Assembly: GCF_009026145.1 (NCBI RefSeq)
Contig: NZ_WBUE01000001.1
Span: 1 to 64,000 of the forward strand
Direction of reading: 5' to 3'
DNA: 64,000 nt
Origin: Hyphomicrobium sp.
GTDB lineage: Bacteria; Pseudomonadota; Alphaproteobacteria; Rhizobiales; Hyphomicrobiaceae
The notes beneath the pieces are model-generated. The model was not told where the DNA came from and searched no databases. It saw nothing but the letters and a program-made list of their open reading frames with translations. Of the stretch, positions 1-9,084 are shown one piece after another (position 1 is the stretch's first letter; every line of letters begins with the position of its first letter). Both the position numbers and the translations under genes were made by a program.

Positions 1-469
1 GGCCGGACTCGACCTGGGCGCCGTTGCGGGCGCCGTTCGTCGGCTCGGCCGCCGCGGCCGCCTCGGCCTCGGCGCGCGCGCTGGCGCTGTTACCGGGCTG
101 ACGCAGTACGACCTCGACCTTCTCCGCACCTTTGAACTCGGCGCGACAGCAGGCGAGCAGATCCTCGGAGTAATGCGACTGGATCCAGGTTCGCAGGAAC
201 TTGACCGGGACAGAGAACTTGACCGTGCCGGCCTCGAAGCTCTCGAAGTCGAGCGCATTGAACCAGCTGGTGAAGATGTCGTCGCCGAGCCGCGCGCGCA
301 GCATGGCCCGCACCTTCTGGCCGCGCTGCTCTTCTGGGTTCGTTGCCGTTATTGCCGGAGAGGGACTGGGAGTGGTCGCGTTGGTGGTCGTACGTTCTTC
401 GAGTCCGTTGGAAGCTGCGCCCGCAAAGCCGCCCGCAACGGCACGTTCCGCCTTTTGAATCGTCTGCAT
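1..469 (-). CDS. dnaA: Chromosomal replication initiator DnaA, N-terminal part (cut by window edge)
   Basis: Reading the minus strand from the ATG at 469 gives an open frame of 156 residues with no stop before the window edge. After a variable Thr/Pro/Ser-rich leader of about 50 residues comes DnaA domain I: a helix (QRGQKVRAMLRARLG) and then DIFTSWFNALDFESFE, followed by VKFSVPVKFLRTWIQSHYSE. This is the domain that mediates DnaA self-association and DnaB helicase loading. The Ala/Glu-rich stretch at the edge is the start of the domain II linker; the AAA+ and DNA-binding domains lie outside the window. The gene follows rpsT and a rhodanese gene on the same strand, and rpsT next to dnaA is a common alphaproteobacterial arrangement. 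The long N-terminal extension makes the exact start slightly uncertain. Confidence 0.9.
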   Translation of the reverse strand, partial: MQTIQKAERAVAGGFAGAASNGLEERTTTNATTPSPSPAITATNPEEQRGQKVRAMLRARLGDDIFTSWFNALDFESFEAGTVKFSVPVKFLRTWIQSHYSEDLLACCRAEFKGAEKVEVVLRQPGNSASARAEAEAAAAAEPTNGARNGAQVESG

Positions 470-600
470 GTGTGAAACCCCCGCTACTTTTGGAACTTTT
501 TCGACTTGCACCTCAAAGTCCCCTGGACAAAGACCGACCGTCGCCCTCCGCCGCCGCGGCTGCGCAATTGGTCCAGTTCAGGTCTTCCGAAACGGGTGCG

Positions 601-1044
601 CTAACCTTGCACCCAAGCTAAGCCGGCCGCCTTCCAGCCGGCGACCTGCCCTCGATGACGGTCGGCGTCGAGAGGCCCCTCGAAGCCGTCCGCCACATTC
701 CTGCATCGTCGATAGCCGGCGCTCGCCATGGCTTCCGCTGCCATGCGACTGCGCGCGCCGGATCGGCAGATGAAGAACAACTCGCTATCTTTGGTGGCGC
801 CCGCCGCATCGAGCGCTTTGGTCATCCGTTCCGAAAAGCCCGCATCGATTTTGCTTTCGGGGCACGTCTGCCATTCGACCGTGAGCACCCGCTTGCCGAT
901 CTCGTTGAGATCGGGGAGGCCCACGAACGTCCACTCCGCTCGCGTCCGCACGTCGATCAGAACTGAACTCGCGTCCTTTGCGAGGTGTGCCCAGACCTCT
1001 TCCACAGGCACGTCCTCGATGTGGACGACTTCCAACGACTGCAC
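601..1044 (-). CDS. Rhodanese-like domain protein
   Basis: A single rhodanese domain of 147 residues. LIDVRTRAEWTFVG is the domain entry motif, and FFICRSGARSRMAAEAM holds the active-site loop with the catalytic Cys, as in single-domain sulfurtransferases. The family transfers sulfane sulfur from thiosulfate or persulfides to an acceptor; the physiological acceptor cannot be told from sequence. The frame could open at a TTG at 1077, but I prefer the GTG at 1044 because a strong GGAGGA ribosome binding site sits about 6 nt before it. The gene lies between rpsT and dnaA, all on the minus strand. No signal peptide, so it is probably cytoplasmic. Confidence 0.85.
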   Translation of the reverse strand: MQSLEVVHIEDVPVEEVWAHLAKDASSVLIDVRTRAEWTFVGLPDLNEIGKRVLTVEWQTCPESKIDAGFSERMTKALDAAGATKDSELFFICRSGARSRMAAEAMASAGYRRCRNVADGFEGPLDADRHRGQVAGWKAAGLAWVQG

Positions 1045-1678
1045 CTTCGTCCTCCACTCACAGACCGCGCTGAACAACGCGCCTCAGAACGGCCTGCTCA
1101 CACAATCAACGAAGACTGGAGAAAACAACCCCTCGGCTCTCCAGGCAAGCGCCCAGAAAGATACGCACGAAACGCACATAAGCTACGATGAAACCAGGGA
1201 CGCGACACTGTACAAAACCTGGCGGCGACTGGCGCTGGAACGCTGGATAAATCCAAGCGCGTCGACCGTCAGAACCGTATCCCTTAACGCTGCCTTAAGC
1301 AAGCGTAACAGGTGCACGCGCGGCTGGTTGCAGAGGTTCGCGCAAGCCTGATGAAGCAGTGGAAATCCTGTGAGTTCGCCGCAGCTCTTGTGGATAGCCA
1401 GCTGAGCAAGTTCATGATTTCCAAGGCTCGCGCGCACGCCTTGGCGCGCAGAGAAACTTGTCCTCTGGTACGTCGCCAAAACGTCATTTTCCATTTGGGC
1501 CGGGAGCGCGCTTAAGCGCGATGAACGGGCCGGCGGCCCGGGCCACGACGCTCAAGCGCCGCGGAATCCGTCACTTAGGTCTGTTTAAGACTCGTGTGGT
1601 GACGGTGGATGGTGCGGCGATGCTGTTGCGAACATACCGCACCCCGGTTTGGAGTAGCCCCGTCGAGAGGCCTCGCTC
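1045..1678. other. Non-coding gap between rpsT and the rhodanese gene
   Basis: I see no convincing gene here. The short frames on both strands have no family-like sequence and no good ribosome binding sites. One near-consensus DnaA box lies at 1389-1397 (TGTGGATAG, one mismatch to TGTGGATAA), and a weaker relative (TTATCCAGC on the minus strand) near 1243-1251. Two weak boxes are too few to call an origin, although the position close to dnaA makes the gap worth testing. Confidence 0.5.
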
Positions 1679-1945
1679 TCAGTTCGACATCGCCTTGACG
1701 CGCGCGCTGAGGCGCGAAACTTTGCGGCTCGCCGTCTTCTTGTGCAGCACGCCTTTCTGCGCCGTGCGTGCGAGCACCGGAGCGGCCTCGCGCAGCGCTT
1801 TCGCCGCTGCATCCTTGTTGCCCGCCGCGATTGCCTCCTCGACGGAACGTACAGCAGTGCGCGCGCGCGACGTGCGGGCCTTGTTCACTTCCGTGCGGCG
1901 GACTGCCTGGCGTGCCGCCTTCTTTGCCGACTTCGTATTGGCCAT
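1679..1945 (-). CDS. rpsT: 30S ribosomal protein S20
   Basis: The 88-residue protein begins [26 protein letters not shown] in short stretches typical of bS20 and ends [17 protein letters not shown]. It is strongly basic and helical, binding 16S rRNA early in 30S assembly. The frame is open 17 codons further upstream, but the MANTKSAKK start at 1945 matches the family. The gene is monocistronic or first in line before the rhodanese gene and dnaA on the minus strand. A twin-hairpin repeat (2021-2186) lies in its upstream region. The short family length and the sequence make this call firm. Confidence 0.97.
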   Translation of the reverse strand: MANTKSAKKAARQAVRRTEVNKARTSRARTAVRSVEEAIAAGNKDAAAKALREAAPVLARTAQKGVLHKKTASRKVSRLSARVKAMSN

Positions 1946-2020
1946 GTCGTACTTCCTCTCGCTCACCCGCCGTCGATCGACGGCGGGCGCTGCCACCCGT
2001 GCAGCTCATCTCCAAATGCG

Positions 2021-2186
2021 CTAGTGTGATGATCGAGAAATTCGCCATCATCGGCGGCAGGGTGCCGAGCGAATTTCTCGATCTGAATCACACTAGCAGA
2101 GCTATGATTCTAGTGTCCCTTTAGATTCCGAAGTTCGCTCCCTACCCAGCCGTAAACTGGGGCGAACTTCGGAATCGGGACACTAG
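2021..2186 (+). repeat. Twin-hairpin intergenic repeat, copy 1 (A-B orientation)
   Basis: Two long inverted repeats sit side by side: module A at 2021-2096 and module B at 2110-2186, joined by a 13-nt linker ending CTATGATT. Each starts and ends with CTAG. Each has a 10-bp outer stem (A: CTAGTGTGAT/ATCACACTAG; B: CTAGTGTCCC/GGGACACTAG), a 3-4 nt bulge on one arm, a 15-bp inner stem (A: GATCGAGAAATTCGC with its complement; B: GATTCCGAAGTTCGC with its complement) and a variable loop of about 20 nt. It lies between the divergent rpsT and the membrane-protein gene at 2357. Confidence 0.95.
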
Positions 2187-2356
2187 CCGCCCGAAACGTG
2201 GAGCTCCGAGCGGCCTCAAGAGGCGATCCTATAGACGCCGCAAAGTGTAGGGTCAACGGCGCTGCCCGCCTGTTAAGCGGCTCATGGGCTTGCCAGAACC
2301 GCCTCTCCGGGTTCTCCTGGCGGACGCATCGAGGGGCTCGGGAGGCAAGGGGCGGC

Positions 2357-2941
2357 ATGACTTCGATCTGGCTTTGGGTTGTTGCACTGGCAGTCGGCAC
2401 GGCCACCGCATCCATCGCGGCCGCCATGGGGGGCCAGAACGTGCATATGGCCCTCACCGCACTCGTCTGCCTCGCATTTGTGGCGCTCGCGATCTGGGAG
2501 CGTCAGCGGCTGGTGGCCAGCGGAGGCAGCGCGCCGGCTCTTGCCAGTACGACCGCCAACTCCATGGCGCTGGTATGGGCGTGGGCGGCGCTCAGCATGC
2601 TGCTCACCTACCGCTTCGTGCTGAGCTGGCACGAGTGGTGGCAGTACGTGCTCGCCGCCGGCGCTGTCGCCGCGCTGTGCCTGTTCTTCGCTTCCATGAT
2701 GTCGAAGGACGCCACCGCGGGGCGACAGGACGACACGCTTCTTAACATCGCCCGCTATCTCACCATCGGGCAGCTCGCCGGCATGGTCATTGCGATGATC
2801 GGCATGATCATCGACAACAAGATGCCACGCGATCCCAGCGAGCCCGACTGGGCGGCCAACGCTATCTTCTTTTTCGGCGCCGCCGCGCTAGCGGCGATCA
2901 GCGCGAATGCGCTATGGGGACCGGCGCCGCGACGCGCCTGA
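2357..2941 (+). CDS. Six-helix membrane protein of unknown function (paralogue 1)
   Basis: A 194-residue hydrophobic protein with about six membrane segments (near residues 4-24, 28-47, 66-86, 92-112, 130-150 and 165-185). I do not recognise a named family. The frame is open 53 codons upstream, but the ATG at 2357 follows a GGAGG/GGGG-type ribosome binding site and begins the first membrane helix, so I use it. The motif SWHEWWQYVLA near residue 88 and PDWAAN near residue 162 recur in the next gene ([17 protein letters not shown]), which makes the two tandem paralogues. They are 27 nt apart and probably co-transcribed. The conserved Trp/His cluster between helices 3 and 4 suggests a shared functional site, but no substrate can be named. 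Confidence 0.75.
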   Translation: MTSIWLWVVALAVGTATASIAAAMGGQNVHMALTALVCLAFVALAIWERQRLVASGGSAPALASTTANSMALVWAWAALSMLLTYRFVLSWHEWWQYVLAAGAVAALCLFFASMMSKDATAGRQDDTLLNIARYLTIGQLAGMVIAMIGMIIDNKMPRDPSEPDWAANAIFFFGAAALAAISANALWGPAPRRA

Positions 2942-2968
2942 CGGGCATCGCTCGATGCGCGACCGACG

Positions 2969-3595
2969 ATGAGTGCTGGGATGCCCTTGAGACCGATGCT
3001 GCCGATACTGCTGCTCGCCTTCGCCATGAGTATCCTCGTCTGCGTGCTGGCGGCAGCGCGCGGCTCGGCAGTGACGCTGGCGTTGGCGGCGGCGCTATTC
3101 GCCCTGCAGGTTTTTTTCGTGCTGCTGCGTGTCAACGTTCCACTCTGGCTAGCAGGCGATGCACCAGCAGCGTGTGTTGATTGGGCGTGGAGCAACACCA
3201 TGCTCGCCGCCATCGTCTACGCCTGGGGTGCTGCGGCGATGTTCAGCATCTACACGCTGTCGGGCCTTTCCTGGCAGCACTGGTGGCAGTACGGGGCCGG
3301 CATGGCGCTGCTCGCCCTGGCGGCATTGCTGTGCGCCAGATACCTGGCGAGCAACCGCGCAGCTCTTGCATCATCGAAGTCGCTCGCCATCCTAGCCGCC
3401 GTAACGGCGGCCCAGGCCATCGCCGTCGGCATTGCGCTCGCCTATCTCGTCGCGTCCGGCAAGCTGGCGACCGCCAAGGCGGATTGGGCAGCCAATCACG
3501 TCTTCATCGCCGGCGGCGTCGCCATTGGTCTGATCTCGCTCGTCTCGTTGGTGACCTATCGGCGGCTCGCCGTCGCTCCGCAAGCGAGCGTCTAG
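2969..3595 (+). CDS. Membrane protein of unknown function (paralogue 2)
   Basis: A 208-residue protein with about six hydrophobic segments. It shares with the preceding gene the order and spacing of helices, the SWQHWWQY motif (about residue 99) and the ADWAAN motif just before the last helix (about residue 169), so I infer an old tandem duplication. No recognised family, no enzymatic motif. The start at 2969 gives a short polar N-terminus and then the first helix; ATG codons at residues 5 and 10 are also possible. Its stop codon overlaps the stop codon of the convergent mutM gene in the shared sequence CTAG at 3592-3595. Confidence 0.75.
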   Translation: MSAGMPLRPMLPILLLAFAMSILVCVLAAARGSAVTLALAAALFALQVFFVLLRVNVPLWLAGDAPAACVDWAWSNTMLAAIVYAWGAAAMFSIYTLSGLSWQHWWQYGAGMALLALAALLCARYLASNRAALASSKSLAILAAVTAAQAIAVGIALAYLVASGKLATAKADWAANHVFIAGGVAIGLISLVSLVTYRRLAVAPQASV

Positions 3596-4452
3596 CGCTG
3601 GCAGCGCGAGCAATAGAAGGTCGAGCGCCCGGCCTGCACGCAGCGGCGCACCGTGCCGCCGCAACCCTTGCGCGGGCAGGGCTTACCCTCGCGGCCATAG
3701 ACGGCAAACGAATGCTGGAAATTGCCCAGCTCGCCGTTGGCCTGGCGGTAGTCGCGCAGCGATGACCCGCCGGCCTTGATGGCGTCCTCGAGCACGGCCC
3801 TTATCGCTGGCACCAGCGCCCGCGCGCGCTCGTTCGGCTGGCCGGCCTTGCTGGCGATGCTCGCCGCGCCGCGCTTCGGCGACAGCCGGGCGCGATAGAG
3901 CGCCTCGCAAGCATAGATGTTGCCGAGCCCGGCGATGATGCGCTGGTCGGCGAGAAAGGGTTTCAGCGCCATTCTTTTGCCACGTGCCCTGAGCGCGAGA
4001 TGCTCGGGTGTCAGGGCTGCGCTCAGCGGCTCGATGCCGAGATGATGCAGGAGCGGATGCTCGTCGAGCTCCTTCTCGGCAATGAGCATCATGAAGCCGA
4101 ACCGGCGTGGGTCGTTATAGGTTACGGAGCCGCCGTCCTGCATGTGGAAGACGACGTGGTCGTGCAAAGCGCGCTTGAGGCTCGGCTCATCGTTAACAGG
4201 GGCATGCACGGTGAAACATCCGGTCATGCCGAGATGCATCAGCAGAACGTTTCCTCCGGAGAGATGCGCCAAGAGATACTTGCCCCGCCGCTCCAATCGC
4301 TCGACCCGGCGCCCGCGCAACTGGACGGGGAAATCCTTCGGCAACGGAAACCTGAGGTCGGGCCGGTGCTGCTCGATGCGCCGGAAAGCCTTGCCTTTGA
4401 GTGCAGGCTCGAGGCCACGCCGCACGATCTCGACTTCCGGAAGCTCAGGCAT
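3592..4452 (-). CDS. mutM: Formamidopyrimidine-DNA glycosylase
   Basis: Fpg/MutM removes 8-oxoguanine and formamidopyrimidines from DNA and cuts the abasic site by beta/delta elimination. The 286-residue protein starts [14 protein letters not shown], giving the catalytic Pro2 and Glu3; the longer frame start at 4494 would bury them, so 4452 is used. Also visible are the beta-hairpin lysine in [10 protein letters not shown], the NDPRRFG loop, the helix-two-turn-helix segment [18 protein letters not shown], and the C-terminal zinc finger with Cys pairs in PCPRKGCGG and YCSRC. It is divergent from ubiE, with only 77 nt between the two starts, a neighbourhood often seen near dnaA in this bacterial group. 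Confidence 0.97.
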   Translation of the reverse strand: MPELPEVEIVRRGLEPALKGKAFRRIEQHRPDLRFPLPKDFPVQLRGRRVERLERRGKYLLAHLSGGNVLLMHLGMTGCFTVHAPVNDEPSLKRALHDHVVFHMQDGGSVTYNDPRRFGFMMLIAEKELDEHPLLHHLGIEPLSAALTPEHLALRARGKRMALKPFLADQRIIAGLGNIYACEALYRARLSPKRGAASIASKAGQPNERARALVPAIRAVLEDAIKAGGSSLRDYRQANGELGNFQHSFAVYGREGKPCPRKGCGGTVRRCVQAGRSTFYCSRCQR

Positions 4453-4529
4453 TTGCGGGCGTTCGTGTCGCTGGGGGGAGGTGGTGGCCAGCATAGCGCC
4501 CGGCGCCTGGCTTAGCTATTGTCGCTCGC

Positions 4530-5300
4530 ATGAGCGATCCCTCCCCGCAAGATACCTCGACCACCTTCGGCTTCCGCAGCGTCGACGAGCGCGAGCGCCA
4601 AGGCCTCGTCAATCGCGTGTTCGCCACCGTCGCCGAGCGCTACGATCTGATGAACGACCTGATGTCGGGCGGCCTGCACCGCCTATGGAAGGACGACCTC
4701 ATCGCGCAGCTCAACCCGCCACGCGACCAGCGGGCCTTCCGTCTGCTCGATGTGGCCGGCGGCACGGGCGACGTCACTTTGCGCTACGCTCGCGCCAGCG
4801 GACCCAATGCCTCGGCGGTATTGTGCGATATCAGTCCCGAGATGATCGCCGTCGGACGGCGGCGCATAGAGGAGGCGGGTCTCACCGCGCGCATCACCTT
4901 CGCCGAGGGCAACGCCGAGGCGCTGCCGTTCCCCGACCGCTCGTTCGACGCCTACACCATCGCCTTCGGCATCCGCAACGTGACGCACATCGACAAGGCG
5001 CTGGCGGAAGCATTTCGCGTATTGAAGATCGGTGGCCATTTCCTGTGCCTGGAATTCTCCGAGGTGCAGGTCCCGATCTTGGACCGCCTATACGATTTCC
5101 ATTCCTTCGAGGTGATCCCGCGGCTGGGTCAGGCGATTGCCGGCGAGGCGGCGCCTTACCGCTATCTTGTCGAGAGCATCCGCAAGTTTCCCAATCAGGA
5201 GAAATTCGCGGCGATGGTGCGCAGCGCCGGTTTCGACCGCGTCAGCTACCGCAATCTGACCGGCGGCGTCGCCGCCATTCATTCCGGCTGGAAGATCTGA
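4530..5300 (+). CDS. ubiE: Ubiquinone/menaquinone biosynthesis C-methyltransferase UbiE
   Basis: A 256-residue class I SAM methyltransferase that C-methylates the benzoquinol ring in ubiquinone synthesis. It has the UbiE opening [19 protein letters not shown] and [17 protein letters not shown], the SAM-binding motif [14 protein letters not shown] (about residue 72), and the family signatures [24 protein letters not shown] and the C-terminal [14 protein letters not shown]. The start at 4530 matches the family. In many relatives ubiB follows directly; here the next 390 nt hold no gene and the following gene is an acyltransferase, so the usual ubiE-ubiB pairing is broken. Confidence 0.97.
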   Translation: MSDPSPQDTSTTFGFRSVDERERQGLVNRVFATVAERYDLMNDLMSGGLHRLWKDDLIAQLNPPRDQRAFRLLDVAGGTGDVTLRYARASGPNASAVLCDISPEMIAVGRRRIEEAGLTARITFAEGNAEALPFPDRSFDAYTIAFGIRNVTHIDKALAEAFRVLKIGGHFLCLEFSEVQVPILDRLYDFHSFEVIPRLGQAIAGEAAPYRYLVESIRKFPNQEKFAAMVRSAGFDRVSYRNLTGGVAAIHSGWKI

Positions 5301-5691
5301 AACTCGGGCACAACTGGCGCTGGCGGTTATTTGGTCGCCGATCGGGCCACGTATTCCGCCCTCCAGCCCGCCAAATGAGTGACAAATCGGCATCGGCCCG
5401 ACGCCAGAATAACGTGGTCGCCAGCCGCGAATTGCCCGCTTCAGCGACCGCCGGCGGCGCCACGATGAGCGCCCTTTTGCGAAGCCCTAAGCACACGGAT
5501 TGCCGCCCCTAATTTGAGGTTGAGTGTCTTTCATCGTCCATTTCGATTTCCTCCGATCGATGGCCGAATAGCCTCTATTCGAGGCGCCCACCAATGTCCG
5601 AACGCAATGAAATGAAAGGCGCGAAACGCTTGCGACCTTGCTGAGACGTGGCTAGCGTTGCACCCAGCGGGGGCTCCGGGGGGAGCCTTTT
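5301..5691. other. Gene-free gap after ubiE
   Basis: No supported gene. A 45-codon frame at 5375-5512 (MSDKSASARRQ...) has no ribosome binding site and low-complexity content. A small dyad GAATAG/CTATTC lies at 5566-5580. The last 20 nt carry the purine-rich ribosome binding site of the acyltransferase gene. Confidence 0.5.
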
Positions 5692-6726
5692 ATGTTGGAA
5701 GTAGCGCGTTTTGTGCTCTCGCTGTTTGTTGCCCAGGCCCATCTTTTTCCGCTTGGTGCTCCATGGATAGCGTGGATGGCCGTATTCGCCTTCTACGTAT
5801 TGTCGGGCTATCTGATTACACGCGTCCTCAATACGCACTACATGGTGGACAGATTCAGCTGGGGAGGCTTCGGCGCCTTCGCGCTCAACCGCGTTCTCAG
5901 ACTATGGCCGGCCTATCTCCTCGTGTGCGTGCTGAGTGCCCTGCTCGTCGAGCGCGCACCACTGACCGCTGCGCAGTGGCTCACCAACCTCAGCGTCGTC
6001 GGCATCGTCGGGGTTGACTATCTGCACATGGCGTCGTTCCCCGAATTGGCGCCGAATGCATGGTCCCTGTCGATCGAGCTCGTCTGCTACGCACTCCTTG
6101 CCTTCGGCTTTGCACGCAGTCCACGCGCGCTGCTCATGTTCGCGCTCCTTGGGGCGGTGGCTCTGACGGCATCGACGGGCGCCTGTACGTGGCGCGGCAC
6201 GGAGCTGTATGCGCCCTACTGCTTTCAGAACCGATACGGCGTGCTGCAGGCGGGATTCATTCCCTTCGCCGCCGGCGGTCTGATCTATTTCTACGAGCGG
6301 CGCGCAATGGCATTCGCACAACGGTGGATAGCGCCGATTGCGGCGGCCGGTGCGGCCGTCGTACTGCTCGTAGCGTTCAATCCGGCGCTTCAGTTCACGC
6401 TAGCGCCATTTGCCGGCGGTGCATTCGCAGCGCTGTTCCTGGCATGGGCGCTGGCGCGCGACTTCTCGACGCCCATCACCTACTTCTTGGGGCGCGCCTC
6501 TTACCATGTGTTCATCTCACATTACGCCATCAGCCGTGTTTTGACGCAGGAGCTGCAATGGGAGCGCGACAATCCCGTGCTCTTAATGGTCACGCTGTGC
6601 GTGGCACTGCTCCTGGGCTTCTTTCTGATCGCGCCGTTAGAGCGGCGCATCGATGCAGTGCGTACCGCCGTGCGCGAGCGTGCCGGCTCCGTCGGCGCGC
6701 CGAGGCCTGCGCTGGCGCCTGGCTGA
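5692..6726 (+). CDS. Acyltransferase family 3 membrane protein
   Basis: A 344-residue integral membrane protein with about ten hydrophobic segments. The acyltransferase-3 (OafA/NodX-type) hallmarks are a His in the first helix region (FVAQAHLFPLG), FYVLSGYLITRVL, the cytoplasmic NRVLRLWPAYLL arginine/proline motif (about residue 66) and NAWSLSIELVCY (about residue 123). The family transfers acyl groups, often acetyl or succinyl, onto sugars of lipopolysaccharide or exopolysaccharide. The start at 5692 has a GGGGAG ribosome binding site 7 nt upstream. It is slightly short at the N-terminus for the family, which usually begins with LDGLRG, so the first helix is shortened. The substrate is unknown. 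Confidence 0.85.
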   Translation: MLEVARFVLSLFVAQAHLFPLGAPWIAWMAVFAFYVLSGYLITRVLNTHYMVDRFSWGGFGAFALNRVLRLWPAYLLVCVLSALLVERAPLTAAQWLTNLSVVGIVGVDYLHMASFPELAPNAWSLSIELVCYALLAFGFARSPRALLMFALLGAVALTASTGACTWRGTELYAPYCFQNRYGVLQAGFIPFAAGGLIYFYERRAMAFAQRWIAPIAAAGAAVVLLVAFNPALQFTLAPFAGGAFAALFLAWALARDFSTPITYFLGRASYHVFISHYAISRVLTQELQWERDNPVLLMVTLCVALLLGFFLIAPLERRIDAVRTAVRERAGSVGAPRPALAPG

Positions 6727-6770
6727 GCGGCTGTTCCGTAGCTCGTGGTTCTGCTCCCCCCACGCTCGCA

Positions 6771-8216
6771 TCACGCGTATACGCCGCCGCTTGCCGTGCT
6801 GCCCGCACTGCTGCCGGGCAAGCCGTTCGCGCCAAGACCGTTCGTCTGGATGAGGGACAGATATTCCGCCGTGTAGCGCACGCCCGTCGCCGCCCCCGAG
6901 AAGGTGTTGCCGGCGATGTAGATGGTTGCGTGCCGGGAGGCCCAGGCGAAGCCGGCGCCGCCGAAGTTGGGCGTGCCCGTCAGCGTGACGGTGATGTTCT
7001 CCACGTAGATGACCGCCCCGACGAAGGCACCCATGTGCGCGGCGCTGGAGCTGCCCGATATGGAATAGTTGCCCGTCGCCGTGACCTGGGCGCCGCCGCC
7101 GATGTTCATGTGCAGCGAGGTCGAGGCGCCGAACTCCAGCTTCTGGAACTTCAGCGCCCCCGGCGCGCCGATGTGGATGCAGCTCGCCCCGCCGCCGGTG
7201 GTCGTCAACTTCAGGCCGCGCAGGTGCCAGGTGCCGGTCCAGGCGTTGAAGGCGCTGAAGCACGGGCTGCCCGACACCGAGACTATGATGTTGGCCGGCG
7301 TCGTCTCGTCGCCGACGATGATGCACTGGGTGCCGAGAAAGCTCTTGAGGGTGTTGGCGCCACTATAGGTTCCGGCACCGATTTGGATGGTGGGCGTGTA
7401 GACGCTGCAGTCGATGCTGCAGACGGTGTCGATCGCCTTTTGGACGGTGGCGAAGGCGCCGCCGGAGCTGTTGGAGAGCCCGTCGTTGGCGTCGTTGCCG
7501 TCGGTGCGCACGTAGTAGGTGCGGTTGCCCGTGAGCACCTCGCGTCCGCCGCCGCCGCCCAACGAGGTGAATGGAAACGACACTGAGCCGGTCGAGCGGT
7601 TGATCAGGATCGCTTCTTTCCACGTCGAGCCGTCGGCACTCACCTTGAGATGAAAATCGTCGTCGCCACTGAGGCCGAGCTCGGCCCGCCCCGAGAATGC
7701 GTCCTGATAGAGCAGGCTTGCCGTGTCGCTGGCCGACGCCTTGTTGATCTTGAGCTGGTGTCCGTCGCCATCGTGATTGAGCAAGGTGGCGTCGGACGCA
7801 ACGGCGAGGCGGTTGGTTGCATCGGCCGTGGCATTGATGCCGAGCGTCGTGAAGCTGCCGCTGCCACCCCCGCCGCTGCCCGTCGTCAGCGCGGTCCAGA
7901 CCGATCCGTCCCACACGACGGCCACATCCTCGTCGGCCACCCAGGCGATCCAGCCTTCGCCCGGCGCATAGAACATCCACGCGCCGTCCTGATATGCGGC
8001 GATGCTGCCGGCGTGGCCGCTCCACGCGCCGGTCGGACTTGCGCCGACGATGTAGCGCGCGCCATCGGCTGGAGAGGCGGGCGGCGCCGTCAAATCGCGG
8101 TCGAGGACGCCGAGCTGCACGATGGCGTCGAGGGCGCGGATGGCCTCGTTATGTGTGACGTGCTTCTGGGATTGGGCCGCCAGGATGTACGGCAGGCCGA
8201 GGTTAGGCGATTCGTC
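6771..8216 (-). CDS. DUF2793 phage/GTA tail-fibre-like protein with beta-helix C-terminus
   Basis: The N-terminal ~105 residues (PNLGLPYILAAQSQKHVTHNEAIRALD...YIVG.SPTGAWSGHAGSIA...GW) match the DUF2793 family, known from phage and gene-transfer-agent tail-fibre proteins of alphaproteobacteria. Two glycine-rich linkers (GSGGGGSGS and LGGGGGRE) separate a middle module from a C-terminal region rich in Gly, Ser, Thr and Ala with regular beta-strand periodicity, typical of pectin-lyase-like beta-helices that bind surface glycans. I use the GTG at 8216, which follows GAGGAACGC, rather than the ATG at 8267. There are no other phage or GTA structural genes nearby, so this is an isolated gene: a relic, a dispersed GTA part, or a domesticated surface protein. 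Confidence 0.7.
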   Translation of the reverse strand, partial: DESPNLGLPYILAAQSQKHVTHNEAIRALDAIVQLGVLDRDLTAPPASPADGARYIVGASPTGAWSGHAGSIAAYQDGAWMFYAPGEGWIAWVADEDVAVVWDGSVWTALTTGSGGGGSGSFTTLGINATADATNRLAVASDATLLNHDGDGHQLKINKASASDTASLLYQDAFSGRAELGLSGDDDFHLKVSADGSTWKEAILINRSTGSVSFPFTSLGGGGGREVLTGNRTYYVRTDGNDANDGLSNSSGGAFATVQKAIDTVCSIDCSVYTPTIQIGAGTYSGANTLKSFLGTQCIIVGDETTPANIIVSVSGSPCFSAFNAWTGTWHLRGLKLTTTGGGASCIHIGAPGALKFQKLEFGASTSLHMNIGGGAQVTATGNYSISGSSSAAHMGAFVGAVIYVENITVTLTGTPNFGGAGFAWASRHATIYIAGNTFSGAATGVRYTAEYLSLIQTNGLGANGLPGSSAGSTASGGVYA

Positions 8217-8299
8217 CACGCGTTCCTCGCAGCGACTTGCGTTGCGCGAGGATACGCACGGCGCCATACACCGAGGATAAGTGCGCGCGGAGGCGTCGA

Positions 8300-8989
8300 T
8301 CAGGCCGCCGCTTTACCGCGCGCCGCGTCTGCCGCCTTGCGGATGGCGGCAATGTTCGCGGCGTAGGCTTCGCGCGTGCCGCCCTTGAACACGGCCGATC
8401 CAGCGACCAGCACGTTGGCACCTGCGGCGGCGACGAGGCCAGCCGTCTCGGGCGTGATCCCGCCGTCCACCTCGATATCGATCGGCCGCGTGCCTATCAT
8501 CGCCTTGACGCGGCGGATCTTGTCGATGACGGCGGGAATGAAGCTCTGACCGCCGAAGCCCGGATTGACGGTCATCAGCAGCACCAGGTCGAGGCGGTCG
8601 AGCACGTAGGCGATGGCGGTCTCGGGTGTGCTGGGGTTGAGCGCCACACCCGCCTTCTTGCCGAGCGCCTTGATCGTCTGCAGCGTGCGGTCGAGGTGCG
8701 GCCCGGCTTCCGGGTGCACGGTGATGTAATCGGCGCCCGCCTCGGCGAAGGCCTCGAGGTATGGGTCCGCCGGAGCAATCATCAGGTGCACGTCGAAGAC
8801 TTTCGCCGAATGCGGACGCAGCGCCTTCACCACCGGCGGCCCGAAGGTGATGTTGGGCACGAAATGACCGTCCATCACGTCGAGATGTATCCAGTCGGCG
8901 CCGGCGCTCTCGACCGTCGCGACCTCCTCTTTCAGCCGGCTGAAGTCGGCCGCAAGGATCGACGGGGCAATCGTCACGGGTCGGGCCAT
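8300..8989 (-). CDS. rpe: Ribulose-phosphate 3-epimerase
   Basis: Interconverts ribulose 5-phosphate and xylulose 5-phosphate in the pentose-phosphate and Calvin pathways. The ~229-residue TIM barrel shows [13 protein letters not shown] at the N-terminus, the catalytic Asp/His segment [27 protein letters not shown]-like [24 protein letters not shown] with the second catalytic region, and [28 protein letters not shown] at the phosphate site. Start at the ATG at 8989, which follows AGAGGA; a GTG two codons upstream is also possible. It lies downstream of prk and fbp on the same strand and may be part of that unit. Confidence 0.96.
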   Translation of the reverse strand: MARPVTIAPSILAADFSRLKEEVATVESAGADWIHLDVMDGHFVPNITFGPPVVKALRPHSAKVFDVHLMIAPADPYLEAFAEAGADYITVHPEAGPHLDRTLQTIKALGKKAGVALNPSTPETAIAYVLDRLDLVLLMTVNPGFGGQSFIPAVIDKIRRVKAMIGTRPIDIEVDGGITPETAGLVAAAGANVLVAGSAVFKGGTREAYAANIAAIRKAADAARGKAAA

Positions 8990-9084
8990 GAACACGTCCT
9001 CTGCAGCCTCACGGGCGAGGCTTCCATTCTAGCGGCATTGGTGGCACGCGTCGCGTCGGCGGCGTGGCCTGTGCAAAACCGTCT

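Noticed and set aside
5375-5512. 45-codon frame in the gap after ubiE
   Set aside because: No ribosome binding site, low-complexity sequence and no family resemblance.
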